Below, piece after piece: positions 26,553 to 33,347 of a stretch of DNA of 64,000 nucleotides; position 1 is the first letter of the stretch; the number at the start of each line of letters is the position of its first letter. A program made the translations under genes and the position numbers. The notes below the pieces were generated by a model. That model was not told the origin of the DNA and did not search any database. It was given only the letters and a program-made list of their open reading frames with translations. This DNA comes from Roseomonas sp. (GTDB lineage Bacteria; Pseudomonadota; Alphaproteobacteria; Acetobacterales; Acetobacteraceae), in NCBI GenBank assembly GCA_031180725.1, contig JAPSLO010000013.1, positions 1-64,000 on the forward strand. Reading direction: 5' to 3'.

Positions 26553-28377
26553 CAGCACAACCGCGGTCAATGCGCCAGGCGGCCATCGGCGCGCTGCGGT
26601 TCCGCAACGCCAACTCGCCGATGCGCTGGCCGGGCACGATGCCGTCCAGCAGCCGCCAGGTCGGCTCCCCCACCAGAATGGTGCAACTGCCGGGGGCGGC
26701 GCCGCCATGCTGCTTGCCCAGTTGCTCCAGCCTTGCGCCGACATTCGCGGTGTCGCCCAGCAGGCAGTATTCCAGCCTTTCGCCACGGCCCAGGCTGCCC
26801 GCGACCATCGGGCCCGTATGGATGCCTATGCGCAGGCCCGCTTCGGGCAGGCCTTCCGCCCGCCAGGCGGCATTCAGCCGTGCCATCGCATCTTCCATCG
26901 CCAGTGCGCAACGCGCAGCGGCCTGCGCATCGGCGGCGAAGGCGGCGGGATCCTGCCGCGGCACCGGCACGCCGAAGGCGGCCAGGATGCCATCACCGAT
27001 GAAGCGCAGCACCACGCCGCCATGCGCGGTAATGATCTCCACCATGGTGTCGATGTAGCGATCCAGCCAGGCGACCAGCGGTTCGGGAGGCAGTGTTTCG
27101 CAAATGCTGGTGAAGCCCGCGATATCGGCAAACATCACGGTCGCCGTCAGCTCCTGCGGCCGCGGCCGCCCACCGGCCAGGAACAGTTCGCGCTGCGCCA
27201 TCAGCGCCTGCGCCACCGGGGCGCTAACGAAGCGGGCGAAGACCCGCTGCACCGCCAGCCGGTCCCGCCTTTCGCCCCGCGCGCGCCAAGCCCGGGTTGC
27301 GCCGCTCGCCAACACCAGGCCGAGCACCGGTGGCAGGCCCGGCCAGGGCACCGCGCCATCTGCGATGCCGGCCGAGACCAGGCCGAGCCAGCCGAGGCCG
27401 AGCCCCCCGACCACCAGAGCTGCACGCCGCCCCGAAAGGCCGAGGCCTGCCAGCACGCCCGCCACGGCCAGCGCGGCTGTGGCCAGAAGCTCGCGCCGCA
27501 GGCTGCGATCCGGCCAGGCCCGCCCATCCAGGATCTGCGCGAGCACCTGGGCATGGATCTCCACGCCATAGCCGCGCGGGCCGAAGGCGGAAGCCATGGT
27601 GCGGTGCTCATCCACGCCGCGCTGCATGCTGCCGATCAGGGCGATGCGCCCGCGCAGCCAGTCCGCCGGCAGCAGTCCGGCCGCTTCCGCCGGATAGGCA
27701 GCAGCGACGCTGCCTTGCGCAGTGCGGCGCCAGGCGATGGGGAAGGGTGCCTCCGGCGGCGCCACGCCGACGCTCTGCGCCAGCGCCGCCGGAAAGCTCG
27801 GCGCGCCGGTGAGCGGATGGCGCGGCTGGTGGTCGCGCACCGTATCGTCGAAGACCTCGCGCGTCAGATTGCCCGTGCCCACTGGCAGCCCTTCCGTGAA
27901 GGCCTGCAGGAAGGCGGCGCGTTGCGGCGGCAAGCCGGTCTCCGGCGCGGCAGACAGGGCCACGACCGGCACGGCCTGGCGGCGCAGCGCCGCATACAGC
28001 GCCGCATCCTTGGCCGGCTCGGTCGGCTGGTCGAACAGCAGGTCTATGCCGATGGCCGCGACCCCGGCCTGCGCCAGCTCCTCCACCAGCCGCGCCAGGA
28101 AGGCGCGGTCCACCGGCGAGCGATAGGGGAAGGCGTCCAGCGTTTCATCGCCGATGGCGATCAGCACGATGCGCGGATGCGGCGGCTGCAAGGGGGCCAG
28201 AAGATGGAAGACGGCGGCCTGGAACAGCCGCTCAGCAGCGGCCAGCGGCGAGGGCGGGCGCGTCAGCAGCCAGGCCAGCGCGACCGAGGCCAACACGCAG
28301 AGCACGGCCAAGGCCTGGCTGCGCAGCCTCCGACGGGTCACCATCCTCTCCGCCGTTGACCGCGCGAGTGTCGCCAT
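26503..28377 (-). CDS. CHASE2-domain class III adenylate/guanylate cyclase
   Basis: 624 residues. An N-terminal membrane helix, an extracytoplasmic CHASE2 sensor (about 60-300), three membrane helices (about 315-385), then a class III cyclase domain. The metal-binding Asp residues are in MFADIAGFTS and FIGDG, and the transition-state Asn and Arg are in DTANVGARLEQ. The purine-selecting Lys usually found before the IGD motif is Arg here (VLRFIGD, about residue 457). A second start at 28344 has a GGAGAGG nearby and is equally possible. It is the third gene after OmpA and a small secreted protein, and overlaps the 3-prime end of the Crp gene. Confidence 0.9.
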   Translation of the reverse strand: MATLARSTAERMVTRRRLRSQALAVLCVLASVALAWLLTRPPSPLAAAERLFQAAVFHLLAPLQPPHPRIVLIAIGDETLDAFPYRSPVDRAFLARLVEELAQAGVAAIGIDLLFDQPTEPAKDAALYAALRRQAVPVVALSAAPETGLPPQRAAFLQAFTEGLPVGTGNLTREVFDDTVRDHQPRHPLTGAPSFPAALAQSVGVAPPEAPFPIAWRRTAQGSVAAAYPAEAAGLLPADWLRGRIALIGSMQRGVDEHRTMASAFGPRGYGVEIHAQVLAQILDGRAWPDRSLRRELLATAALAVAGVLAGLGLSGRRAALVVGGLGLGWLGLVSAGIADGAVPWPGLPPVLGLVLASGATRAWRARGERRDRLAVQRVFARFVSAPVAQALMAQRELFLAGGRPRPQELTATVMFADIAGFTSICETLPPEPLVAWLDRYIDTMVEIITAHGGVVLRFIGDGILAAFGVPVPRQDPAAFAADAQAAARCALAMEDAMARLNAAWRAEGLPEAGLRIGIHTGPMVAGSLGRGERLEYCLLGDTANVGARLEQLGKQHGGAAPGSCTILVGEPTWRLLDGIVPGQRIGELALRNRSAPMAAWRIDRGCAATPPDPRCARAASDPG

Positions 28378-28411
28378 GGGCGAGGTCGGCGTGCAAGCGC
28401 GCGCCGATCAC

Positions 28412-28774
28412 TCAGCGATGAGCATGCCGAGCCCGCCGTTTTTCCCGCGCGCGTTGCGCCGCCAGGCGGGGCGCGCGCCAGACGGGGCGGCCGGTTTCCA
28501 GCACCAAGCGATTGAGCGCTGCCCACCGGGCGAGATATTCGGCCGTAGGCATGCCGAGGCAGGCCTCGAAGGCCAGCAGCGCGGAAAGTTCAGGGCCAGC
28601 GGGCGTGGCGCATCGCGGCGCAGCGCGGCCGGGCTCCGGCACCGTGCGGCCGCCCCTTTCCAGTGCTGGGGCGGGCGGCGGCTCGGGCTGCACGATGCGT
28701 GCTTCCACGGGCGTCGCGGCGAGGATCACCCCCGCCGCGATCAGGGCCAGCGCCAGGACGAGGGCCGGGCGCAT
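28412..28774 (-). CDS. small secreted protein of unknown function
   Basis: 120 residues. A signal peptide (to about PVEA, residue 25) is followed by a Pro-rich stretch, two cysteines (PRCATPAG and FEACLGMP) and a strongly basic C-terminus. It begins four bases after the OmpA stop and is followed by the cyclase, so it belongs to that operon. I do not recognise a family. Confidence 0.65.
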   Translation of the reverse strand: MRPALVLALALIAAGVILAATPVEARIVQPEPPPAPALERGGRTVPEPGRAAPRCATPAGPELSALLAFEACLGMPTAEYLARWAALNRLVLETGRPVWRAPRLAAQRAREKRRARHAHR

Positions 28775-28778
28775 CGTC

Positions 28779-29528
28779 TCAGTCCACCCGGGTGAACTGG
28801 ACGCGGCGGTTGCGCGGGTCGAAGGCGTTCTCGGTCAAGGGCGCCTGCTCGCCGAAGCCGACCACCACCAGCCTTTCGGCCTCGACTCCCTGCTGCTCCA
28901 CCAGATAGGTAGCTACCGCCATCGCGCGACGGCGCGAGAGGTCGAGGTTGTAGGCATCGCTGCCGAGCGCATCCGTATGTCCTTCCACCTGCAAGCGAAG
29001 TTCCGGCTGCTCCCGCATCAGCTCGGCGATCCGTTCCACGAAGACGAGGGCACTCTGCGGCACCACGGCGGAGTTCAGCGCGAAGTTGATGCGGAAGCCG
29101 ACGGCCTCCGCGGCAGAGGCCGTTTCGGGCGCTGAAGCGCGGGCGGCCGCAGCAGCGGGCCGCGCGGGCAGAGGGTTCAGGGCAGGGCCGGCGTCGGAAG
29201 CCGGGGCCGGGATCCGCGCCGCTGCGGTGGCCGGGCCGCGCTCTGGCCGCGGCCGTGCCACCGGCTGCGCCGGCGCCGGCTCGGCCGGGGAGACGATCTG
29301 CTGCACCTCGTTGGCTGCCGGCATGGTGGGCGCGTTCAGCACGATGCGGCGCGAGGCGCCGGGGCGCGATTCCGGGATCATGATGCTGCGCAGCAGCTCG
29401 AGCGGCGGCGCTTCCTCGAAAATCCGCACGCCGCCGATCTGCACGCCCTGTGCGAAGGCTGGGCCGGCCAGCAGCAGGGCCTGGAGCGAGGTGGCGGCGG
29501 CAAGGCCCAGAATGCGACGACGGGACAT
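28779..29528 (-). CDS. OmpA-family peptidoglycan-binding envelope protein
   Basis: 249 residues. A signal peptide of about 27 residues is followed by an Ala/Pro-rich linker and a C-terminal OmpA domain (about 145-249). The diaminopimelate-binding residues are visible in EGHTDALGSDAYNLDLSRRRA, with a typical NRRVQF ending. There is no beta-barrel domain, so it is a periplasmic or lipid-free anchor. It is the first gene of the OmpA/small protein/cyclase operon and has a perfect CTGTG-N8-CACAG about 80 bases upstream. Confidence 0.9.
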   Translation of the reverse strand: MSRRRILGLAAATSLQALLLAGPAFAQGVQIGGVRIFEEAPPLELLRSIMIPESRPGASRRIVLNAPTMPAANEVQQIVSPAEPAPAQPVARPRPERGPATAAARIPAPASDAGPALNPLPARPAAAAARASAPETASAAEAVGFRINFALNSAVVPQSALVFVERIAELMREQPELRLQVEGHTDALGSDAYNLDLSRRRAMAVATYLVEQQGVEAERLVVVGFGEQAPLTENAFDPRNRRVQFTRVD

Positions 29529-29606
29529 GGCGGCGGTCCTTTCTCTCCACGGTGGCGCCAGGGCGGCGCCGGTGAAGCCAGGCTATCCCCGCCCGCAGCC
29601 TACCCC

Positions 29607-29624
29607 TGTGGCGCAGGCCACAGC
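29607..29624. promoter_or_regulatory. Crp-like site CTGTG-N8-CACAG upstream of OmpA operon
   Basis: Perfect 5-bp arms (29607-29611 and 29620-29624). It lies between the OmpA start and the end of the MscS gene, where the OmpA-cyclase promoter should be. Confidence 0.5.
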
Positions 29625-29641
29625 AGGCGCCGGTGGCGTGA

Positions 29642-31039
29642 TCACGGCGCCTTGAAGAAGGCGCGGAGGCGGCTCAGCAGGTCATCCGGCGCCACGGGCG
29701 GTGCTGCTGTGTCTTCCAGCCGCCCGGCTTCGGCATTGCGCGCCTGGCGTTCCGCCATAACATGCGCCAGCGCCTCCAGCAGTTCGGGGTGGCGTTGAAT
29801 GGTGGGTTCCAGGTCACCGCGCGTGATCTCGAAAACGACGGCCTCCGTCGCCGCCGCGACCGTCGCGCTACGTGGTGCGCCGGTAAGGAGCGACATCTCA
29901 CCAAAAATGTCGCCCGGCACCATGCGGTCCAACGCCACCGGGCGCCCATCCCGCAGCGCCGTGACATCCAGCGCACCCTCCGCCACGACGAAGAGCGAAT
30001 CGCCCGCCTCACCCTGGCGCACCACGATGCCGCCAGGGCGCAGCACACGCTCGCGCATGCGCTCCTCCAGCGCGGTGCGCTCCTCCTCGGGGAAGCCGCG
30101 GAACAGCCCGATGCGGCGCAGCAACGCGGCGCGGCGCGGGCGAGGCAGTGGCGGCGCGACGCGTTCCAGCCGCAGGCTACGTGCGGGCCGTGCGATGTCC
30201 AGCCCAACATGCTGCAGGGCGCGCAGCGCGGCGCTGGCCACTGCGTCGCGGCAAGCCGCTTCGCGCGCATGGTCGGGCACATGGAAGCGCAGCAGGTAGA
30301 TCGCGGTGCCCTCCGCGATCTCGTGCAGCAGGACATCGGGCGTGAGGCCGGGATAGGCGCGCCCAGCATCCAGCGCGCCGGCCAGCAGGATGCGCTTCGC
30401 ACGCTCCGGCGGCAGTGCCGGGTCCAGCGGAATGCGCAGCACAACACGATAGCTGGCGCCGGCCGGGCCATAAGCCACCAGCCGCCGCGCGGCGACTAGC
30501 CCATTTGGCACGACTTGCGCCACGCCGTCGCGCGAGACGAGCCGGGTGGTGCGCCAGCTCACTTGTTCCACGCGCCCGGTGGCGCCTTCCGCAGTCTCGA
30601 TCCAGTCGCCAATGCGATAGGGCGGATCCACGCCCAGCACGAGGCCGGAGAAGACATCGCTGATGATGTTCCGCAGCGCGAAGCCGACCACGGCAACAAG
30701 CACCGAGGAGGTGGTGAGCAGCCCGAGGGCCGATTGCCCGAAGACCTGGATGAGAATGATGACGCAGGCTGCGCCGAACAGCAGCGCACGCACCAGGTCG
30801 CCGAGCAGGCGCGGCGCCGGCCCGGCGCGCCGCAGCAGCAGGTCGAACAGGCGCGCACCCATCCAGGCCAGCGCCAGCCAGAAGCCAATGCCGGCAAGAT
30901 CACGCAGCGCGGGCGCGATGCCTTCATCGGGCGCGAGCCCAAGGCGCGGCGCAAGGCCGGGCATGCCCGCGCGGAATGCGAAGCAGAGCAGCGCAAGCAG
31001 GGCAGGGCCGAGCAGCGACCGAAGAAGCGGGGTACGCAT
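29642..31039 (-). CDS. MscS-like mechanosensitive channel with cyclic-nucleotide-binding domain
   Basis: 465 residues. About four membrane helices, the pore helix region (VLVAVVGFALRNIISDVFSG), the MscS beta domain (YRIGDWIETAEGATGRVEQV) and then, from about residue 320, a cyclic-nucleotide-binding domain whose cassette reads FGEMSLLTGAPRSATV. Cyclic-nucleotide-gated MscS proteins (bCNG family) are known and may be less tension-sensitive. ATG 31039 was chosen because the frame upstream runs into the duplicated block. It is divergent from repeat-protein copy 2 and shares its Crp-like site. Confidence 0.88.
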   Translation of the reverse strand: MRTPLLRSLLGPALLALLCFAFRAGMPGLAPRLGLAPDEGIAPALRDLAGIGFWLALAWMGARLFDLLLRRAGPAPRLLGDLVRALLFGAACVIILIQVFGQSALGLLTTSSVLVAVVGFALRNIISDVFSGLVLGVDPPYRIGDWIETAEGATGRVEQVSWRTTRLVSRDGVAQVVPNGLVAARRLVAYGPAGASYRVVLRIPLDPALPPERAKRILLAGALDAGRAYPGLTPDVLLHEIAEGTAIYLLRFHVPDHAREAACRDAVASAALRALQHVGLDIARPARSLRLERVAPPLPRPRRAALLRRIGLFRGFPEEERTALEERMRERVLRPGGIVVRQGEAGDSLFVVAEGALDVTALRDGRPVALDRMVPGDIFGEMSLLTGAPRSATVAAATEAVVFEITRGDLEPTIQRHPELLEALAHVMAERQARNAEAGRLEDTAAPPVAPDDLLSRLRAFFKAP

Positions 31040-31083
31040 GGCTTCATCTCGGCGGAAGCGGCGCGGATGGGAAAGCGCGTTCC

Positions 31084-31101
31084 CTGTGTTCTGGGTCACA
31101 G
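31084..31101. promoter_or_regulatory. Crp-like site at edge of duplicated block, copy 2
   Basis: Same CTGTG-N8-CACAG as at 24969. Here it lies about 45-60 bases upstream of the divergent MscS start and about 100 bases upstream of repeat-protein copy 2. Confidence 0.5.
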
Positions 31102-31200
31102 CTGGGGGAGAGGTGGGTGGGTAGGTTGGGGGTGTCGAGAGCGACACGCTGGGCCGAGGTGGTCTGGCGGAACCCGAGAGAAGCGAAGAGGAAGCCTGAG

Positions 31201-31821
31201 ATGCGAGCCACCCTGATCCCTGCTGCGATGGCGCTGCTGGCCGGTGTTGCGGCGCTGCCGCTGAGCGAGGCCTCGGCCGAGCCGCTGCAACGCGGCGGCG
31301 TTTCCGTCACTGTGGGCGGCGGCAACAGCAACATCGCCCGAGGCGCCGGTTCTTTCGCCGGCCAGGCGGCGACCACCATTGGCGGCACCGCGCGCCAGGG
31401 CGGGCAGGTGTTCACCCAGGGCGGCCACAACCACAACCTGGCCGCCGGCCGCCTTTCCACCGCGGTGCAGGACACCACCACGGTCGGCGGCACGGCGATC
31501 GGCCGCCATGCGCGCAGCGCCACCTTCGGCGGGCGGAACAACAACGCGGCGCTCGGCACCGGCGCCTTTGCCGGGCAGTCGGTGACAACGCTGGGCGGGG
31601 TGGCCGTCGGGCGTGGCGCCAGCAGCCTGGTGCAGGGCGGGCACAACCACAACCTCGCCGCCGGCCGCTTCAGCCAGGCCGACCAGCAGGTGCTGACCAT
31701 GGGCGGTGCCGCCATTGGCCGCGGCGCCCAGGACCGCGTCTTCGGCGGCCACAACCGCAACGCCGCCCTCGGCCGCGGCTCCTCCGCCTCCCAGCAGGTC
31801 GTCACCATCGGCGGTCAGTGA
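31201..31821 (+). CDS. secreted Gly/Asn-rich repeat protein, copy 2
   Basis: 206 residues, identical in sequence to copy 1 at 25088, with the same signal peptide, five repeat units, leader and ribosome site. Here it heads a run of three further small secreted genes instead of being followed by its own terminator. A GC-rich hairpin at 31835-31859 separates it from the next gene. Confidence 0.85.
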   Translation: MRATLIPAAMALLAGVAALPLSEASAEPLQRGGVSVTVGGGNSNIARGAGSFAGQAATTIGGTARQGGQVFTQGGHNHNLAAGRLSTAVQDTTTVGGTAIGRHARSATFGGRNNNAALGTGAFAGQSVTTLGGVAVGRGASSLVQGGHNHNLAAGRFSQADQQVLTMGGAAIGRGAQDRVFGGHNRNAALGRGSSASQQVVTIGGQ

Positions 31822-31834
31822 CGCATCACCCAAC

Positions 31835-31859
31835 CCCCGGCCCCGTGATGGGGCCGGGG
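31835..31859 (+). terminator. GC-rich hairpin between secreted genes
   Basis: Perfect 10-bp stem (31835-31844 with 31850-31859), loop GTGAT, no T-tract. It is more likely an attenuating or mRNA-stabilising hairpin than a full terminator. Confidence 0.5.
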
Positions 31860-31884
31860 CCCCCGGATACGAGGAGTGGAATTC

Positions 31885-32313
31885 ATGCGTCCAATGTTCG
31901 TCGCAGCCCTCGCCCTCCTCGCCGCGGCCCCGGCCGTCGCGCAGGAGACGGGCGGTCTGCGAATGCGCGGCCCGGCTTCAGTGCTGGACCGTGTCGAGCA
32001 GGTCGGCAGCAGCGGATGTCGGCTGTCGCACACCAGCGTGACGGTCGGCGTGAACCGCGCGCTGGCGCCGGATTCGGTGGCCCGGCAGGGCCTGGTCACC
32101 GATAATTCCGGCGGCTGCCGGCCTTTGGTGAGCACGCAGGTTAGCGCCGGCGTGAACCTCGCCCTGGGCCCCCGCAGTCGCGCCGAGCAATCGGTGGAGC
32201 AACGCGGCCCGCGCGGCCTGCTGGCGACCACCAATGTGGTCCGCGGCGCCAATATCGCCGCCGGCGCGCGCAGCTCTGCCGCGCAGGTCCTGTTCGGCCA
32301 GACCGGCCGTTGA
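31885..32313 (+). CDS. secreted repeat protein related to the duplicated protein
   Basis: 142 residues. The signal peptide ends near AVAQ (residue about 19). Three repeats of about 33 residues each carry G-x-N-x-A-x-G-x-x-S-x-A-x-Q (GVNRALAPDSVARQ, GVNLALGPRSRAEQ, GANIAAGARSSAAQ), the same core as in the 206-residue protein. Two cysteines (SSGCR, GGCR) could form a disulfide. GAGGAG precedes the ATG by about 8 bases. Probably a minor subunit, nucleator or cap of the same surface structure; this is inferred from the shared repeat and position. Confidence 0.75.
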   Translation: MRPMFVAALALLAAAPAVAQETGGLRMRGPASVLDRVEQVGSSGCRLSHTSVTVGVNRALAPDSVARQGLVTDNSGGCRPLVSTQVSAGVNLALGPRSRAEQSVEQRGPRGLLATTNVVRGANIAAGARSSAAQVLFGQTGR

Positions 32314-32319
32314 GCACCG

Positions 32320-32348
32320 GCCCCGCCCGACCCCATGCCGGGCGGGGC
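32320..32348 (+). terminator. GC-rich hairpin between secreted genes
   Basis: CCCCGCCCG at 32321-32329 pairs with CGGGCGGGG at 32339-32347, with one further G-C pair, followed by a short C/T tail. Same type as the hairpin at 31835. Confidence 0.45.
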
Positions 32349-32370
32349 TCCCCCTTCCCAGGAGGCTTCC

Positions 32371-32724
32371 ATGCCGATGCGCCTTCCCCTTGCCGCGCTG
32401 ATCCTCATGGGCCTTTCGGCCGCCGCCGGGGCCGAGCAGTTGGTCTGCCGCTCCTTCAATGGGAATGTGACCTGCTCCGGCAGCGGCGCGGTGTCCTGCC
32501 AGACGGTGGATGGCCAGACGGTCTGCACGGGCGGCAATGGCGCCGTGGTGCAGCGCTTTGGCCGCAGCATCCCACCCCCTGCGATGCTGCCCTCGCCAGA
32601 AGACGAGGAGGCACCGACGCGCCTGTATCTGGAACGCCGCAGCCCTGGCGGCTGGATGACCATCGAGCGCGATGGCACGCGGCTGCGGCTGCGCAGCGAG
32701 CACCTGTCGATCGACCGCGACTGA
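32371..32724 (+). CDS. small secreted cysteine-containing protein
   Basis: 117 residues. A signal peptide (to about AGAE, residue 21) is followed by four regularly spaced cysteines (VCRSFNGNVTC and SCQTVDGQTVC), suggesting two disulfides, a Pro-rich middle and a charged C-terminus. The double occurrence of C-x(6-8)-N/G-x-V-x-C looks like an internal duplication. GGAGG upstream fixes the start. No family recognised. It lies between two repeat-type secreted genes in the same run. Confidence 0.68.
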   Translation: MPMRLPLAALILMGLSAAAGAEQLVCRSFNGNVTCSGSGAVSCQTVDGQTVCTGGNGAVVQRFGRSIPPPAMLPSPEDEEAPTRLYLERRSPGGWMTIERDGTRLRLRSEHLSIDRD

Positions 32725-32725
32725 G

Positions 32726-32741
32726 CGTGGTCTGCGCCACA
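32726..32741. promoter_or_regulatory. weak Crp-like dyad
   Basis: CGTGG-TCTGCG-CCACA, a degenerate version of the TGTG-N8-CACA pattern, about 55 bases before the gene at 32796. Confidence 0.25.
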
Positions 32742-32795
32742 GCAGCAAGCACGGCGGACCGGCAGCATGGCCGCATCAGCCAAGGAGCCCATCCC

Positions 32796-33341
32796 ATGCG
32801 ACGCGCCCTGATTCCCGCCCTGGCCCTTCTTGCCGCGCTGCCGGCGGCAGCGCAGGAAGCCGGCGGCCTGAGCCTCTCGCCGGAGGCGCTGGCCGTGGGC
32901 GGCCCGCGCGGCCTGGCGCGCCCGCTGCCCTTCACCTTTCCCGGCATCACGGCCGGGGACCTCCAGGCCGGCTCCACGCCGGATCAGCGCCGTGCCCGCA
33001 GCCGGGACATGATCTCGCGGCTGCGCGGGGATGGTGGTTTCCTGGACGGCTTCTCCTTCGGCCAACCCCTCGCCGCCAGCCGCCAGCCGCCCCCGCCACC
33101 CGCCGAACCTTTCGTGCCGGTCATCATCGACCAGCGCACGCGCATCGTGAACAACCTGTTCGAGGGGCCGGTAGCCATCACCCAGGGCGACAACAACATC
33201 GTTCAGCAGCAGGGGGGCGCACGAAACGGCGGCGCCAGTGCGCAGCAGCAGGTCGTGACGGTAGGCGGCGCGTCCAGCCGGGGTGGCGGCGCGCAGAATA
33301 TCGTGACGCCGAGCGGCATCGTACAGGCCGCGCCGCGCTAG
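32796..33341 (+). CDS. secreted protein with repeat-like C-terminus
   Basis: 181 residues. The signal peptide ends near PAAAQ (about 20). The middle is Pro-rich (RQPPPPPAEPF), and the C-terminal 70 residues contain VNNLFEGPVAITQGDNNIV and SAQQQVVTVGG, the latter close to the SASQQVVTIGG ending of the duplicated repeat protein. AAGGAG at 32782-32787 fixes the start. Probably another component of the same surface system. The shared ending is visible in the sequence; the role is inferred. Confidence 0.7.
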   Translation: MRRALIPALALLAALPAAAQEAGGLSLSPEALAVGGPRGLARPLPFTFPGITAGDLQAGSTPDQRRARSRDMISRLRGDGGFLDGFSFGQPLAASRQPPPPPAEPFVPVIIDQRTRIVNNLFEGPVAITQGDNNIVQQQGGARNGGASAQQQVVTVGGASSRGGGAQNIVTPSGIVQAAPR

Positions 33342-33347
33342 AGGCCG

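Larger units (their letters stand above)
31084..31837. repeat. 755-bp direct repeat, copy 2
   Basis: Second copy of the block at 24969-25724, same orientation, 2 bases shorter in the leader. Identity ends inside the left arm of a GC hairpin at 31835-31859. Confidence 0.95.

Noticed and set aside
24961..31140. A composite transposon formed by the 755-bp direct repeats
   Set aside because: No transposase, terminal inverted repeats or target-site duplications are visible; the repeats carry a host-like regulated gene.
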